Assembly: GCA_014380705.1 (NCBI GenBank)
Contig: JACMJI010000056.1
Span: forward strand, 1 to 11,632
Length of the DNA stretch: 11,632 nucleotides
Reading direction: 5' to 3'
Source: Gorillibacterium sp.
GTDB taxonomy: Bacteria; Bacillota; Bacilli; Paenibacillales; NBRC-103111
Shown piece by piece: positions 1 to 6,978 of the stretch. The notes beneath the pieces were generated by a model. It was given only the letters and a program-made list of their open reading frames with translations, searched no databases and was not told the origin of the DNA. Positions within the stretch are counted from its first letter, which is position 1. Each line of letters opens with the position of its first letter. The position numbers were made by a program, and so were the translations under genes.

Positions 1-184
<184 letters not shown>

Positions 185-200
185 CTATAATTGAACAGAC

Positions 201-233
201 AAAAAAAGCCTTCATCCCAAAGGGACGAGAAGA
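201..233 (-). terminator. T-box intrinsic terminator before tyrS
   Basis: On the - strand a GC-containing hairpin (TCGTCCC, loop TTT, GGGATGA, with one G·U pair) is followed by seven T at 207-201. In a T-box leader this hairpin competes with the antiterminator formed by the T-box sequence just upstream. Confidence 0.85.
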
Positions 234-506
234 CTTAAGCTCGCGGTACCACCCTCATTAAAGCAATCGTCAAGGATCACTTTCACTCGACAAGGAATAA
301 CGGGATTGCCCCGGACAAAAGCTACATATACAGAAACATTTGGCGTAGGAATACGTCTATCCTGTAGGTTCACTTCGTCAGCTCTGGATGGTAATTCGGA
401 TTCCTGTCTGCGCCGATTCGCACCATCCATCGGCTCTCTGCAAGCTGCTCCAGGCATCCTATCCGGGATAATTCCCGATCCTTCATTGCTGTAATCATAT
501 ATTTTA
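201..506 (-). promoter_or_regulatory. Tyrosine-responsive T-box leader of tyrS
   Basis: This is a transcription-attenuating riboswitch read by uncharged tRNA-Tyr. On the - strand the conserved T-box sequence AATGAGGGTGGTACCGCGAG lies at about 259-240. Its bulge TGGT would pair with a tRNA 3' end ACCA, which fits the A discriminator base of tRNA-Tyr. Upstream lies a Stem I-like region: its base can form from GGGAAT (476-471) and ATTCC (352-348), and it contains the conserved AGAGAGCCGATGG distal element. The likely specifier is the Tyr codon TAC at 366-364, in the context GAACCTACAGG. The leader ends in the terminator at 201-233, directly upstream of the tyrS ribosome binding site. Uncharged tRNA should stabilise the antiterminator and allow tyrS transcription. 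The exact 5' end and the specifier are inferred by eye; the T-box motif is unmistakable. Confidence 0.93.
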
Positions 507-512
507 GTTACT

Positions 513-542
513 TTTATATCACATGTAAGGTATCTTCGTCAA
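513..542 (-). promoter_or_regulatory. Probable sigma-A promoter of tyrS leader
   Basis: Reading the - strand, TTGACG (542-537) and TATAAA (518-513) are separated by 18 bases. Transcription would start near 506, just ahead of T-box Stem I. It lies divergent to the penicillin-binding protein promoter, about 30 bases away. Confidence 0.65.
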
Positions 543-570
543 TTGATTAATCCTGTATTCTGATAAAATG

Positions 571-579
571 TGCTATAAT
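571..579 (+). promoter_or_regulatory. Probable extended -10 promoter of the penicillin-binding protein gene
   Basis: TGCTATAAT is a perfect TATAAT preceded by an extended -10 TGn. No good -35 sits 17 bases upstream; the only -35-like hexamer, TTGATT at 543-548, is 25 bases away. Transcription would start near 586, giving a short leader of about 20 bases with the ribosome binding site at 593-600. Confidence 0.6.
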
Positions 580-605
580 ATAACGTGGAGTTAAGGAGGT
601 TTTTC

Positions 606-3600
606 ATGAGTCAGAATAATAATGCCAAATTGTCATCTCCCCTCAAAAAATCTTGGTTAAGAAAGACGGGGAAAGCGCTTTGGTTCACCATGAAATGGAC
701 GATTGGAGTTTTATTGATTGGCGGTTTTCTAGTGGCAGGAACTGCGTTTGGTTATGTAGCCTCGATACTAAAAGACGAACCCGTACGCAGCCATGAAACC
801 ATTATTCAAAAAGTCCAGGATAATGCCGAGACTGGCTACGTCTATTTCAATGACGATTCGGTGATTGGGCAGCTACGAACAGACGAAGATCGGACGCTTG
901 CTACCTTTGAAGAAATCCCCCAAAAAATGCGGGATGCCGTTCTTGCCATTGAAGACAAAGACTTTGGCAAGCATAATGGTGTCGATACAACCGGCACACT
1001 ACGGGCGATTAAGCAGCAAGTTCTGAATGAAGAGGTTCAGACAGGCGGCAGTACCATCACCCAACAGCTTTCCAGAATTGTTTTCCTGAATAAGGACCGG
1101 GAACTTTCTCGAAAGATCAAAGAGATATTCCTATCCTTAAGACTCGAGCGTCACTTGTCTAAGGAACAAATTTTAACAGCTTATTTGAACAAAATCCCTT
1201 ATGGTAATGGCTCTAGCGGCTATAACCTATACGGAATTAAATCAGCGGCGAAAGGCATCTTTAATATCGATGATTTGAACAAGCTGAATATCGCCCAATG
1301 TGCCTATTTAGCCGGAGTACCTCAGCAGCCTAGCAACTTTTCTAGTTTTACAAGCAAGGGGCTTAGGGATAATGGGAACATCAAGAATGCTATTAAGCGT
1401 CAACAACTCGTTTTGAACAGTATGCTGAAGGAAGAGAAAATAATCTCCACAGAGTACGATGAGGCCATTGCTTTCGATATCCAGAAATCACTCGCCAAGA
1501 CCAAAGATAAGGCCTATAACACTTATCCCTTCTTAATGATCGAAGCTGAGAAAAAGGCAACTGAGCTTCTTGTGTCTGTAAGCCATCCCGAACTCAATAA
1601 AGTGAAAACTCCTGAGTTGTACGAGGAAGCGCTAAAGGAAGAGGAGACCAACTTGTTGCGAGGAGGGTATAAAGTATATACCACGATCGACAAGAAGATC
1701 TATGATTCCATGCAGTCCATATCAAAGAACAAAGAAAATTTCACCCCAACCGATCCCGTCAAAGGAATTGAACAGGTTGGAGCCGTCTTAATTAATAATA
1801 AGTCGGGTGCCATTCTCGGAATGATCGAAGGGCGCGGCTTCCGGGATGAGCAGTATAACCATGCGATGCAAGCTCAGCGTCAACCCGGTTCGACCATGAA
1901 ACCGATCGCGGCGTACCTCCCTGCTCTTGATAAGGGTGCGATTCAACCCGCTAGTGTGATCGATGATATTCCAATCATTCTGAAAGATTATCAGAAGGGC
2001 TTTCATATTCCTGAGAATTGGAACCACAAATTCCACGGTCTTGTGACAGCACGTGTAGCGCTTAACAATTCCTATAATATACCGGCCATTAAACTATTTC
2101 TTAACGATGTAGGGATCGAAGCCGCATGGACATTTGCCAAGGAACTCGGGATCACAACAATCACTGAATCAGATTACAGCGCACAAACGGGTGTAATCGG
2201 CGGGTTGGCTCACGGCGTTACTGTGGAGGAACTTGCCAACGCCTATGCATCGATTCCGAACCAAGGCGTTTTTGTAGATGCGCATATGATCCGTAAAATA
2301 ACGGATGTCGAAGGAACTATCGTGTTTGAGCAGCCTGTTAAGCCTAAGCGTGTATATTCTGAGCAAACTGCATATTTGATGACAGATATGCTCCACTCCG
2401 TTATCACCAGCGGGACGGGATCGACGATTAAGAAAACATTCAAGCACTACAATGAGATTGCCGTTTCTGGTAAAACAGGTTCCACACAGGACGATGGCGA
2501 CGCTTGGTTTATGGGCTATACCCCAGATATTACTCTAGGCGTATGGGTCGGTTATGACGACCAAAAATTCAAGCTAGAAAGCTTAGATGCTAAAAACCGC
2601 GCCAAGAATATTTGGTCCATAGTGATGGATACCGTCATGGATAAGAAACCAAATCTCTTCCCGAATAAGGAATTTGAGAAACCGAAGAATATTGTTAAGA
2701 TGACGGTTTCCAGTCTATCTGGCTTGCTTCCGAGTGAAGAAGTGAAAAAGGCAGGCAAGCTGACGACAGATTTATTTAACTCTAAATATCTTCCGGTTAA
2801 AGAAGATGATGTCTTGGTTCCAATTCGCAGCGTTACGTATAACAAAATAAATTATATTGCCAAGCCTGAAACACCCGACGAATTTGTTGAGGAGAAGCTT
2901 GGGATTCTGCGAAAGGAGTCCATTAGTGAGCTGATCAAGAAAATCGGCGAGTTGATGCTTAAGCTTCCAGCTAGTCAACGGAAATCATTAGATCGTTATA
3001 TCCCTCTTGATGCAGACAAGGATGCACCGCAAGAGATAGATCCACGTACTGACGATGGGAAGGATCCCGCAGCTCCTGCCAATCTTATTCTTACTGGCAA
3101 TAGTACCGCAGGTGTGTTGACTTTTAAGGCCAGCTTGAGCCCAGATATTGTCGGCTATCGGATTTATCGAGCGGCAGATTATCAGACATATCAGCTTGTA
3201 AGCGATACGGTTGTGCTCGCTGGAGCGCCAACGGCGTTTAAGCTCCCAGCACCAGGAAGCTTAGCCTCCTACTACATCACTGCAGTAGATGTAGCAGGTC
3301 GCGAATCTACTCCAAGTGCTATCGCACTTCCTAACGGAATGGGTCTGCCACCGAGTGGTGGAGAGATCACACCTGATCCCGGTACCATCTCGCCTACACC
3401 TGGCGGATCTGGCTCTGAGGTCTCCCCCCTTCCTAGCGAAACAAATTTAGCTATTCCAGCTGCACCTGTGCTTTTAGATGCTAAGAAAAAGAACTTCGGA
3501 ATCCAACTCAAATGGCAATCTAATGCCGAAGTGGATCAGGTAACGACCTACAAGATTTATTACGCAAATTTACCTGAAGATCCTTACGAGTTTGTCGCGG

Positions 3601-3710
3601 ATACATTGGAAACAGATATTACTTATATGAAAGAAAGCGGAAGCTTCTACATTACCGCCGTCAACAGAAATGGCGAGTCTTCACCCTCGCAAATAGTCAC
3701 AGTTAATTAA
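606..3710 (+). CDS. Bifunctional class A penicillin-binding protein (PBP1A family) with two C-terminal FN3-like modules
   Basis: This 1034-residue membrane-anchored enzyme polymerises and cross-links peptidoglycan outside the membrane. A basic cytoplasmic tail (1-25) is followed by one membrane anchor (about 26-52). The GT51 transglycosylase domain covers about 65-290; it shows AIEDKDF with catalytic Glu116, and GGSTITQQL at 147-155. The transpeptidase domain (about 385-680) has all three motifs: SxxK at Ser429-Lys432, SYN at 489-491 and KTG at 623-625. After about residue 815 there are two fibronectin type III-like modules (about 820-908 and 950-1034), joined by a Pro/Gly/Ser linker, which may bind wall material. 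The start chosen is the ATG at 606, five bases after AAGGAGGT (593-600). An in-frame GTG at 585 lies upstream of that site and is rejected. The gene is monocistronic, divergent from tyrS. I cannot tell which PBP1 paralogue it is. Confidence 0.96.
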   Translation: MSQNNNAKLSSPLKKSWLRKTGKALWFTMKWTIGVLLIGGFLVAGTAFGYVASILKDEPVRSHETIIQKVQDNAETGYVYFNDDSVIGQLRTDEDRTLATFEEIPQKMRDAVLAIEDKDFGKHNGVDTTGTLRAIKQQVLNEEVQTGGSTITQQLSRIVFLNKDRELSRKIKEIFLSLRLERHLSKEQILTAYLNKIPYGNGSSGYNLYGIKSAAKGIFNIDDLNKLNIAQCAYLAGVPQQPSNFSSFTSKGLRDNGNIKNAIKRQQLVLNSMLKEEKIISTEYDEAIAFDIQKSLAKTKDKAYNTYPFLMIEAEKKATELLVSVSHPELNKVKTPELYEEALKEEETNLLRGGYKVYTTIDKKIYDSMQSISKNKENFTPTDPVKGIEQVGAVLINNKSGAILGMIEGRGFRDEQYNHAMQAQRQPGSTMKPIAAYLPALDKGAIQPASVIDDIPIILKDYQKGFHIPENWNHKFHGLVTARVALNNSYNIPAIKLFLNDVGIEAAWTFAKELGITTITESDYSAQTGVIGGLAHGVTVEELANAYASIPNQGVFVDAHMIRKITDVEGTIVFEQPVKPKRVYSEQTAYLMTDMLHSVITSGTGSTIKKTFKHYNEIAVSGKTGSTQDDGDAWFMGYTPDITLGVWVGYDDQKFKLESLDAKNRAKNIWSIVMDTVMDKKPNLFPNKEFEKPKNIVKMTVSSLSGLLPSEEVKKAGKLTTDLFNSKYLPVKEDDVLVPIRSVTYNKINYIAKPETPDEFVEEKLGILRKESISELIKKIGELMLKLPASQRKSLDRYIPLDADKDAPQEIDPRTDDGKDPAAPANLILTGNSTAGVLTFKASLSPDIVGYRIYRAADYQTYQLVSDTVVLAGAPTAFKLPAPGSLASYYITAVDVAGRESTPSAIALPNGMGLPPSGGEITPDPGTISPTPGGSGSEVSPLPSETNLAIPAAPVLLDAKKKNFGIQLKWQSNAEVDQVTTYKIYYANLPEDPYEFVADTLETDITYMKESGSFYITAVNRNGESSPSQIVTVN

Positions 3711-3772
3711 TCATTCTCAACGATAAAAGCCTGTCAGTGTCCATTGATGCCGAGGTTTACCGATGCGGAATG

Positions 3773-3816
3773 AAATAAAGAGCATGTCAACTGAGTGGTT
3801 GGCATGCTCCTTATTT
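3773..3816 (+). terminator. Intrinsic terminator after the penicillin-binding protein gene
   Basis: A 12-bp stem (3780-3791 with 3798-3809, containing one T·G pair) and a six-base loop is flanked by AAATAA and TTATTT, which lengthen the pairing with one mismatch. The following T-rich stretch is interrupted by A. It lies 63 bases after the stop codon. The flanking A/T symmetry could let it work in both directions. Confidence 0.7.
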
Positions 3817-3871
3817 ATTATTTATCCAGTTAAAGAACTCTCACTGCTCTACCTCCCTATAATAGACAAAG

Positions 3872-3916
3872 GCCTGTGAACCTGTAGTTCGGCAAGGAAC
3901 ATACAGACTCACAGGC
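3872..3916 (-). terminator. Long hairpin downstream of mtnN, probable terminator
   Basis: Arms at 3872-3886 and 3902-3916 pair over 15 positions. The tip adds a 4-bp GTTC/GAAC stem around a six-base loop. In - strand RNA the two imperfect positions are G·U pairs, whereas in + strand RNA they would be A·C mismatches. The structure therefore favours a - strand transcript, the one leaving mtnN (stop at 3984). The T-tract after it on the - strand is short and interrupted (CCTTTGTCT), so termination efficiency is uncertain. An RNA-stabilising 3' structure is another possibility. Confidence 0.6.
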
Positions 3917-3983
3917 TTATTTATATTGCAATTAAAACATCACCATGAATGTTGGGGATAAACCGTCCATTAGCGAGAATAAT

Positions 3984-4685
3984 TTAAAGGATTTGTACCA
4001 TTTCCCGGACGATCCGAAACGAGTTTTCAGCAGCCTGGTGTGCAAATTCGGGAAAATTAACAGATGCTGAACCATCGGCTTTATCTGACATGGAGCGAAT
4101 GACAACAAAGGGAATATCATTCATCACACATACCTGAGCAACAGCAGCACCTTCCATCTCGGCACAGGTGCCATTCAGTTCTTGGCGCAAGGTCATCACC
4201 GTCTCGCGGTTTGCGATAAACTGGTCTCCAGAAAGAATACGCCCCGACACGATTCGGCTCACAGACAGTCTCTGCCCCGCTTCCATCGCGATACGAACCA
4301 GCTCAGGGTGAGCGGTGAAGACGGAGGTCGCTTGATAAGGGATGATCCCTCGGGCATACCCAAGCGGGGTTACATCCATGTCATGTTGCATACATTCCTC
4401 AGAAACCACGATATCACCAATCTCTAGCTGCGGATCAAGCGCCCCTGCAACTCCCGTGAAGACGATTGCGTCACAAAGAAATTGATCAATAAGAACTTGG
4501 GTACATATGGCAGCGTTCACCTTGCCTACACCCGATTTGCATACCACAACATGCAGGTTATAAAACCGGCCTTCGTAAAACTCTACACCAGCGTGGGTTG
4601 TGTGAACGACTTCCTGCATATGCTCATGAAAAAAAACAACTTCTTCATTCATCGCACCAATTAAGCCTAGTTTGGTTGCCTTCAA
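3984..4685 (-). CDS. mtnN: 5'-methylthioadenosine/S-adenosylhomocysteine nucleosidase
   Basis: This cytoplasmic enzyme hydrolyses the N-glycosidic bond of methylthioadenosine and S-adenosylhomocysteine, releasing adenine. It clears by-products of polyamine synthesis and methylation and feeds methionine salvage. The 233-residue protein is the usual family length. It shows GLIGAMNEEV near the N-terminus (Glu15 matching the catalytic acid of E. coli MTAN), FTGVAGAL at 76-83, SGDQF at 152-156, AEMEGAAVA with ribose-binding Glu178, and VIRSMSDKAD with catalytic Asp201. The start chosen is the TTG at 4685-4683, eight bases after GGGGAG. Another in-frame TTG at 4712 would add nine residues that include the ribosome binding site, so it is unlikely. 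The gene lies downstream of ccpA but is separated from it by a terminator, so it should have its own promoter. I could not place that promoter convincingly. Confidence 0.94.
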   Translation of the reverse strand: MKATKLGLIGAMNEEVVFFHEHMQEVVHTTHAGVEFYEGRFYNLHVVVCKSGVGKVNAAICTQVLIDQFLCDAIVFTGVAGALDPQLEIGDIVVSEECMQHDMDVTPLGYARGIIPYQATSVFTAHPELVRIAMEAGQRLSVSRIVSGRILSGDQFIANRETVMTLRQELNGTCAEMEGAAVAQVCVMNDIPFVVIRSMSDKADGSASVNFPEFAHQAAENSFRIVREMVQIL

Positions 4686-4760
4686 GCCTTGCTCTCCCCC
4701 TCTTACGCTCAACGATAAACTTGATTCTATGCGTCCTTTGGCGTTGCCCGTTACCAGTTG

Positions 4761-4793
4761 AATATAAGCTAATAGAAGTGGATAACTTATATT
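4761..4793. repeat. Inverted repeat AATATAAG/CTTATATT between ccpA and mtnN
   Basis: Two perfect 8-bp arms (4761-4768 and 4786-4793) are separated by 17 bases. It lies 75 bases upstream of the mtnN start and after the ccpA terminator, in the place where an mtnN promoter or operator would be expected. The spacer contains TTATCCACT on the - strand, one base off the DnaA-box consensus. The arms are A/T-rich, so chance is a real possibility. Confidence 0.35.
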
Positions 4794-4803
4794 GCTTGTA
4801 TCA

Positions 4804-4833
4804 AGAAAAAGCGGCTCAGGTTAACTGAGCCAC
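4804..4833 (-). terminator. Intrinsic terminator overlapping the end of ccpA
   Basis: On the - strand GTGGCTCAG (4833-4825) and CTGAGCCGC (4819-4811) form a 9-bp stem with one T·G pair and a five-base loop, followed by TTTTTCTT. The hairpin includes the last few ccpA codons, and the stop codon lies within it. This separates ccpA from mtnN transcriptionally. Confidence 0.85.
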
Positions 4834-5823
4834 TGACTTGCGATTTATAATCTCATGGGGAAGAACATATTTAATCTGCTCAACGTTCTCCTTGTTCATT
4901 AGCTTCGTTAGCAATCTCATGGACACAGCACCGATATCATACATAGGCTGCGCTGCTGTAGTCAGCATCGGACGAACCATGGAAGCGATACGGCTATTAT
5001 CCATACCTACAATCGAAATGTCTTCAGGAACGCGAAGTCCTTCGTCCTGCGTTCGATGAATGGCACCAATGGCCATCTCATCTGTAGCTGCGAATATGGC
5101 TGTCGGTGCATCTACAAGGCCTAAGAAATAGCCCATAGCGTCAATACCCGATTCATAACGGTAATTTCCTACACGGACATACTCGTCACGAACAGGAATG
5201 CCTGCGCTCTCTAACGCCTTCTTGTAACCGTGATAGCGAGCATACCCAAGAGCAGGGTCCTGCAGCGTGCCACTGATCATCGCAATCTTGCGATGTCCTG
5301 CAGCAATTAATACGTTAACTACATCATAGGCCGCCATCTCATGGTCAATGTCGACCTCTGGTAGTGTGTGATGGTCATCTGAAGTCGCACAGAGGACAAC
5401 TGGAACACTTGATGTGTTTAATGCAGCGCGATGCTCATCTGTTACCGTCCCCCCCATAAATAGGAGCCCGTCCACTTGCTTCTCAAGAAGCGTATTGATC
5501 ACACGCACTTCTTTATCCTTCTTCTTGTCCGCGTTGCAGAGAATAATGTTGTAGTGATACATGTTGGCAATATCTTCAATTCCTCTGGCGACATCGGCGA
5601 AAAGGTTGTTAGCAATATCAGGAATAACCACACCAACGGTAGTCGTCTTCTTACTGGCAAGTCCACGGGCGACTGCGTTCGGGCGGTATCCCAGGTGTTC
5701 AATCGCCTCAAAAACTTTCTTGCGCGTTTGCGGTTTCACATTCGGATTGTTGTTGACCACGCGGGAAACCGTGGCCATGGAAACACTAGCCTCACGGGCA
5801 ACGTCATAGATCGTTACGGTCAC
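4816..5823 (-). CDS. ccpA: Catabolite control protein A, LacI-family regulator
   Basis: CcpA is the global carbon catabolite regulator of Bacillales. It dimerises, is activated by HPr-Ser-P, and binds cre sites. The 335-residue protein starts TVTIYDVAREASVSMATVS, a LacI helix-turn-helix at about 3-22, followed by the hinge helix RPNAVARGLASKKT (47-60). The ligand-fold core follows, with TAIFAATDEMA (241-251) and QPMYDIGAVSMRLLTKLMNK near the end. Tyr295 and Arg303 match HPr-contacting residues known in Bacillus megaterium CcpA. The start chosen is the GTG at 5823, nine bases after GGAG; it gives the family's usual N-terminus and length. Two ATG codons at 5829 and 5838 are alternatives, but one is too close to GGAG and the other is ahead of it. 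The HTH region reads NNNPNVKP, where Bacillus CcpA has NGNPNVKP. The gene has its own promoter and terminator. Confidence 0.93.
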   Translation of the reverse strand: MTVTIYDVAREASVSMATVSRVVNNNPNVKPQTRKKVFEAIEHLGYRPNAVARGLASKKTTTVGVVIPDIANNLFADVARGIEDIANMYHYNIILCNADKKKDKEVRVINTLLEKQVDGLLFMGGTVTDEHRAALNTSSVPVVLCATSDDHHTLPEVDIDHEMAAYDVVNVLIAAGHRKIAMISGTLQDPALGYARYHGYKKALESAGIPVRDEYVRVGNYRYESGIDAMGYFLGLVDAPTAIFAATDEMAIGAIHRTQDEGLRVPEDISIVGMDNSRIASMVRPMLTTAAQPMYDIGAVSMRLLTKLMNKENVEQIKYVLPHEIINRKSVAQLT

Positions 5824-5883
5824 GTTCATTCGCTCCATTTATCTATAGTCTATTTTTTTATAGTTTTAACCCATATTATAGTC

Positions 5884-5912
5884 ATGATACGACAAAAAAA
5901 GGGTTTTCGCAA
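5884..5912 (-). promoter_or_regulatory. Probable sigma-A promoter of ccpA
   Basis: On the - strand TTGCGA (5912-5907) and TATCAT (5889-5884) are exactly 17 bases apart, about 60 bases ahead of the ccpA start. A second TATAAT-like hexamer at about 5881-5876 follows immediately, but no good -35 is spaced for it. Confidence 0.55.
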
Positions 5913-5967
5913 TTCAACAAAGCTCTAAAAGGTAGAAATCGCCTTTATTCGAGAAAACACGATATCA

Positions 5968-6381
5968 CTATGGCAAAGCAAATAAACTTCGATCAGACAG
6001 CTGCGTAAGCTTATCCTGTACATCATCTGCCCATTGATCTTCCTTTAGAGAACGAGCCAAAATAAGAATATCCAACAATTGATTAATTCTTTCATCGATC
6101 AATGTGGAAAGACCTTTTGCTCCAACACTCTGGTCCACATACTGCTTAATGATGCCCGCAATTTCGTTCATCTCATGAAAACTAGCTTTTTCTTTCGTCA
6201 AACAGGCTTTATATTGGCTAAGAAGTTTAGCTAGATCCACCTTAACAGAAGGAAAGACTTCACTATAGGCACAGCTTTGACATATAAACACCGGAACATT
6301 CTCAAATTCTATTGTCCTCTTATAAATAACCGATCGAGTTTTAAGCTCCATAAAATGACCACACGTACACATTTTTTGCAA
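5968..6381 (-). CDS. Unidentified small protein with an N-terminal zinc-ribbon-like motif
   Basis: I do not recognise this protein as a named family. The first 45 residues resemble a treble-clef or zinc-ribbon knuckle pair: CTCG (Cys5, Cys7) and CQSC (Cys34, Cys37), with the YKRTIEFENVPVFIC strand-like segment between them. The overall layout recalls YgiT/MqsA-type N-terminal zinc fingers, but this is a resemblance by eye only. The rest (about 47-137) looks helical, with charged and leucine-rich segments such as INQLLDILILARSLKED. There is no membrane segment or signal peptide. The start chosen is the TTG at 6381-6379, eight bases after GGGAG; the GTG at 6390 and the ATG at 6372 remain possible. 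It lies between the VanZ gene and ccpA, all on the - strand. Because ccpA has its own promoter, co-regulation is not established. No toxin-like partner gene adjoins it. Confidence 0.75.
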   Translation of the reverse strand: MQKMCTCGHFMELKTRSVIYKRTIEFENVPVFICQSCAYSEVFPSVKVDLAKLLSQYKACLTKEKASFHEMNEIAGIIKQYVDQSVGAKGLSTLIDERINQLLDILILARSLKEDQWADDVQDKLTQLSDRSLFALP

Positions 6382-6495
6382 ACAAACCACTCCCGTAGCC
6401 TAGCCATCATTGAAGTATCATTCGATTAACCCAAAACCGAACAGACACTTCTCTTGCCTAATTCTTTTCGACCCCGCTTGTAGAATTCCTGCCTT

Positions 6496-6978
6496 CTACC
6501 CTCGGGATTTGATGGAAATTCGCCATCTGCGAGCGAGGTCCCTTACCCCTGGGATCGATATAAACAGCATGGCTAGTGCTGCCCCAACTCCATCATTGCG
6601 AATATCTAGCCAATCCGGAGTTCTACCGGGTACATACATTTGATGAAATTCATCCGTTAGTCCATAGAATAGGCATAGAATATGCGCAATCGCTTTGTGA
6701 GTGTTCGAGAAACGGCCATCCGTTACCGCCCAGATGAAAGTAAGGCCAAGGAAGAAGTATGCGACAAAATGTCCCCAATCAAAGCTTTCAAGGCCCGGAA
6801 AAAACTTATTAAAAAAGGGCATGAGTGTATTCAAATCGTTTCCCGTCCGTGATGAAAAATAGAATATGGCACCCATCAAAATTACAGCAGGAAGAAAGCG
6901 CAGAACTCGCTCCTGAAGAGAGACCTTTCGCTGATCGTGAAGCGATGAACCCGTTTTAACATGTGGAGCTTTATTCAA
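6496..6978 (-). CDS. VanZ-family integral membrane protein
   Basis: This 160-residue protein belongs to the VanZ-like family. Its first known member gives low-level teicoplanin resistance, but most members have no defined function. A basic N-terminus is followed by about four membrane segments (roughly 26-43, 68-86, 94-108 and 127-143). The family hallmark is present as YGLTDEFHQMYVPGRTP followed by DWLDIRNDGVG (together 105-132), and a conserved His70 lies in DWGHFVAYF. The start is the TTG at 6978-6976, which overlaps the TGA stop of the Enzyme I gene in the sequence TTGA. GGGG about eight bases upstream can serve as ribosome binding site. No other start lies nearby in frame. The overlap implies translational coupling to ptsI and membership of the PTS operon, a context that does not itself reveal the function. 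No clear terminator follows the stop codon. Confidence 0.88.
   Translation of the reverse strand: MNKAPHVKTGSSLHDQRKVSLQERVLRFLPAVILMGAIFYFSSRTGNDLNTLMPFFNKFFPGLESFDWGHFVAYFFLGLTFIWAVTDGRFSNTHKAIAHILCLFYGLTDEFHQMYVPGRTPDWLDIRNDGVGAALAMLFISIPGVRDLARRWRISIKSRG

Noticed and set aside
306..494. Open frames on both strands in the T-box region (212-457 and 306-494)
   Set aside because: They overlap conserved T-box RNA structure, lack ribosome binding sites and have no protein-like pattern.
585..605. In-frame GTG at 585 as start of the penicillin-binding protein
   Set aside because: The strong AAGGAGGT site lies downstream of it and is ideally placed for the ATG at 606. The GTG also sits almost at the predicted transcription start.
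5476..5928. 150-codon open frame on the + strand opposite ccpA
   Set aside because: It is a shadow of the strongly conserved ccpA N-terminus and has no recognisable domain.
5930..5960. AAAGG/CCTTT hairpin after the zinc-ribbon gene as a terminator
   Set aside because: A 5-bp stem with a large loop is too weak, although a short T-run follows it.
6477..6498. GTAGAA/TTCTAC hairpin at the end of the VanZ gene as a terminator
   Set aside because: The stem is only 6 bp and no T-tract follows on the - strand. The gap 6382-6495 otherwise shows nothing convincing.
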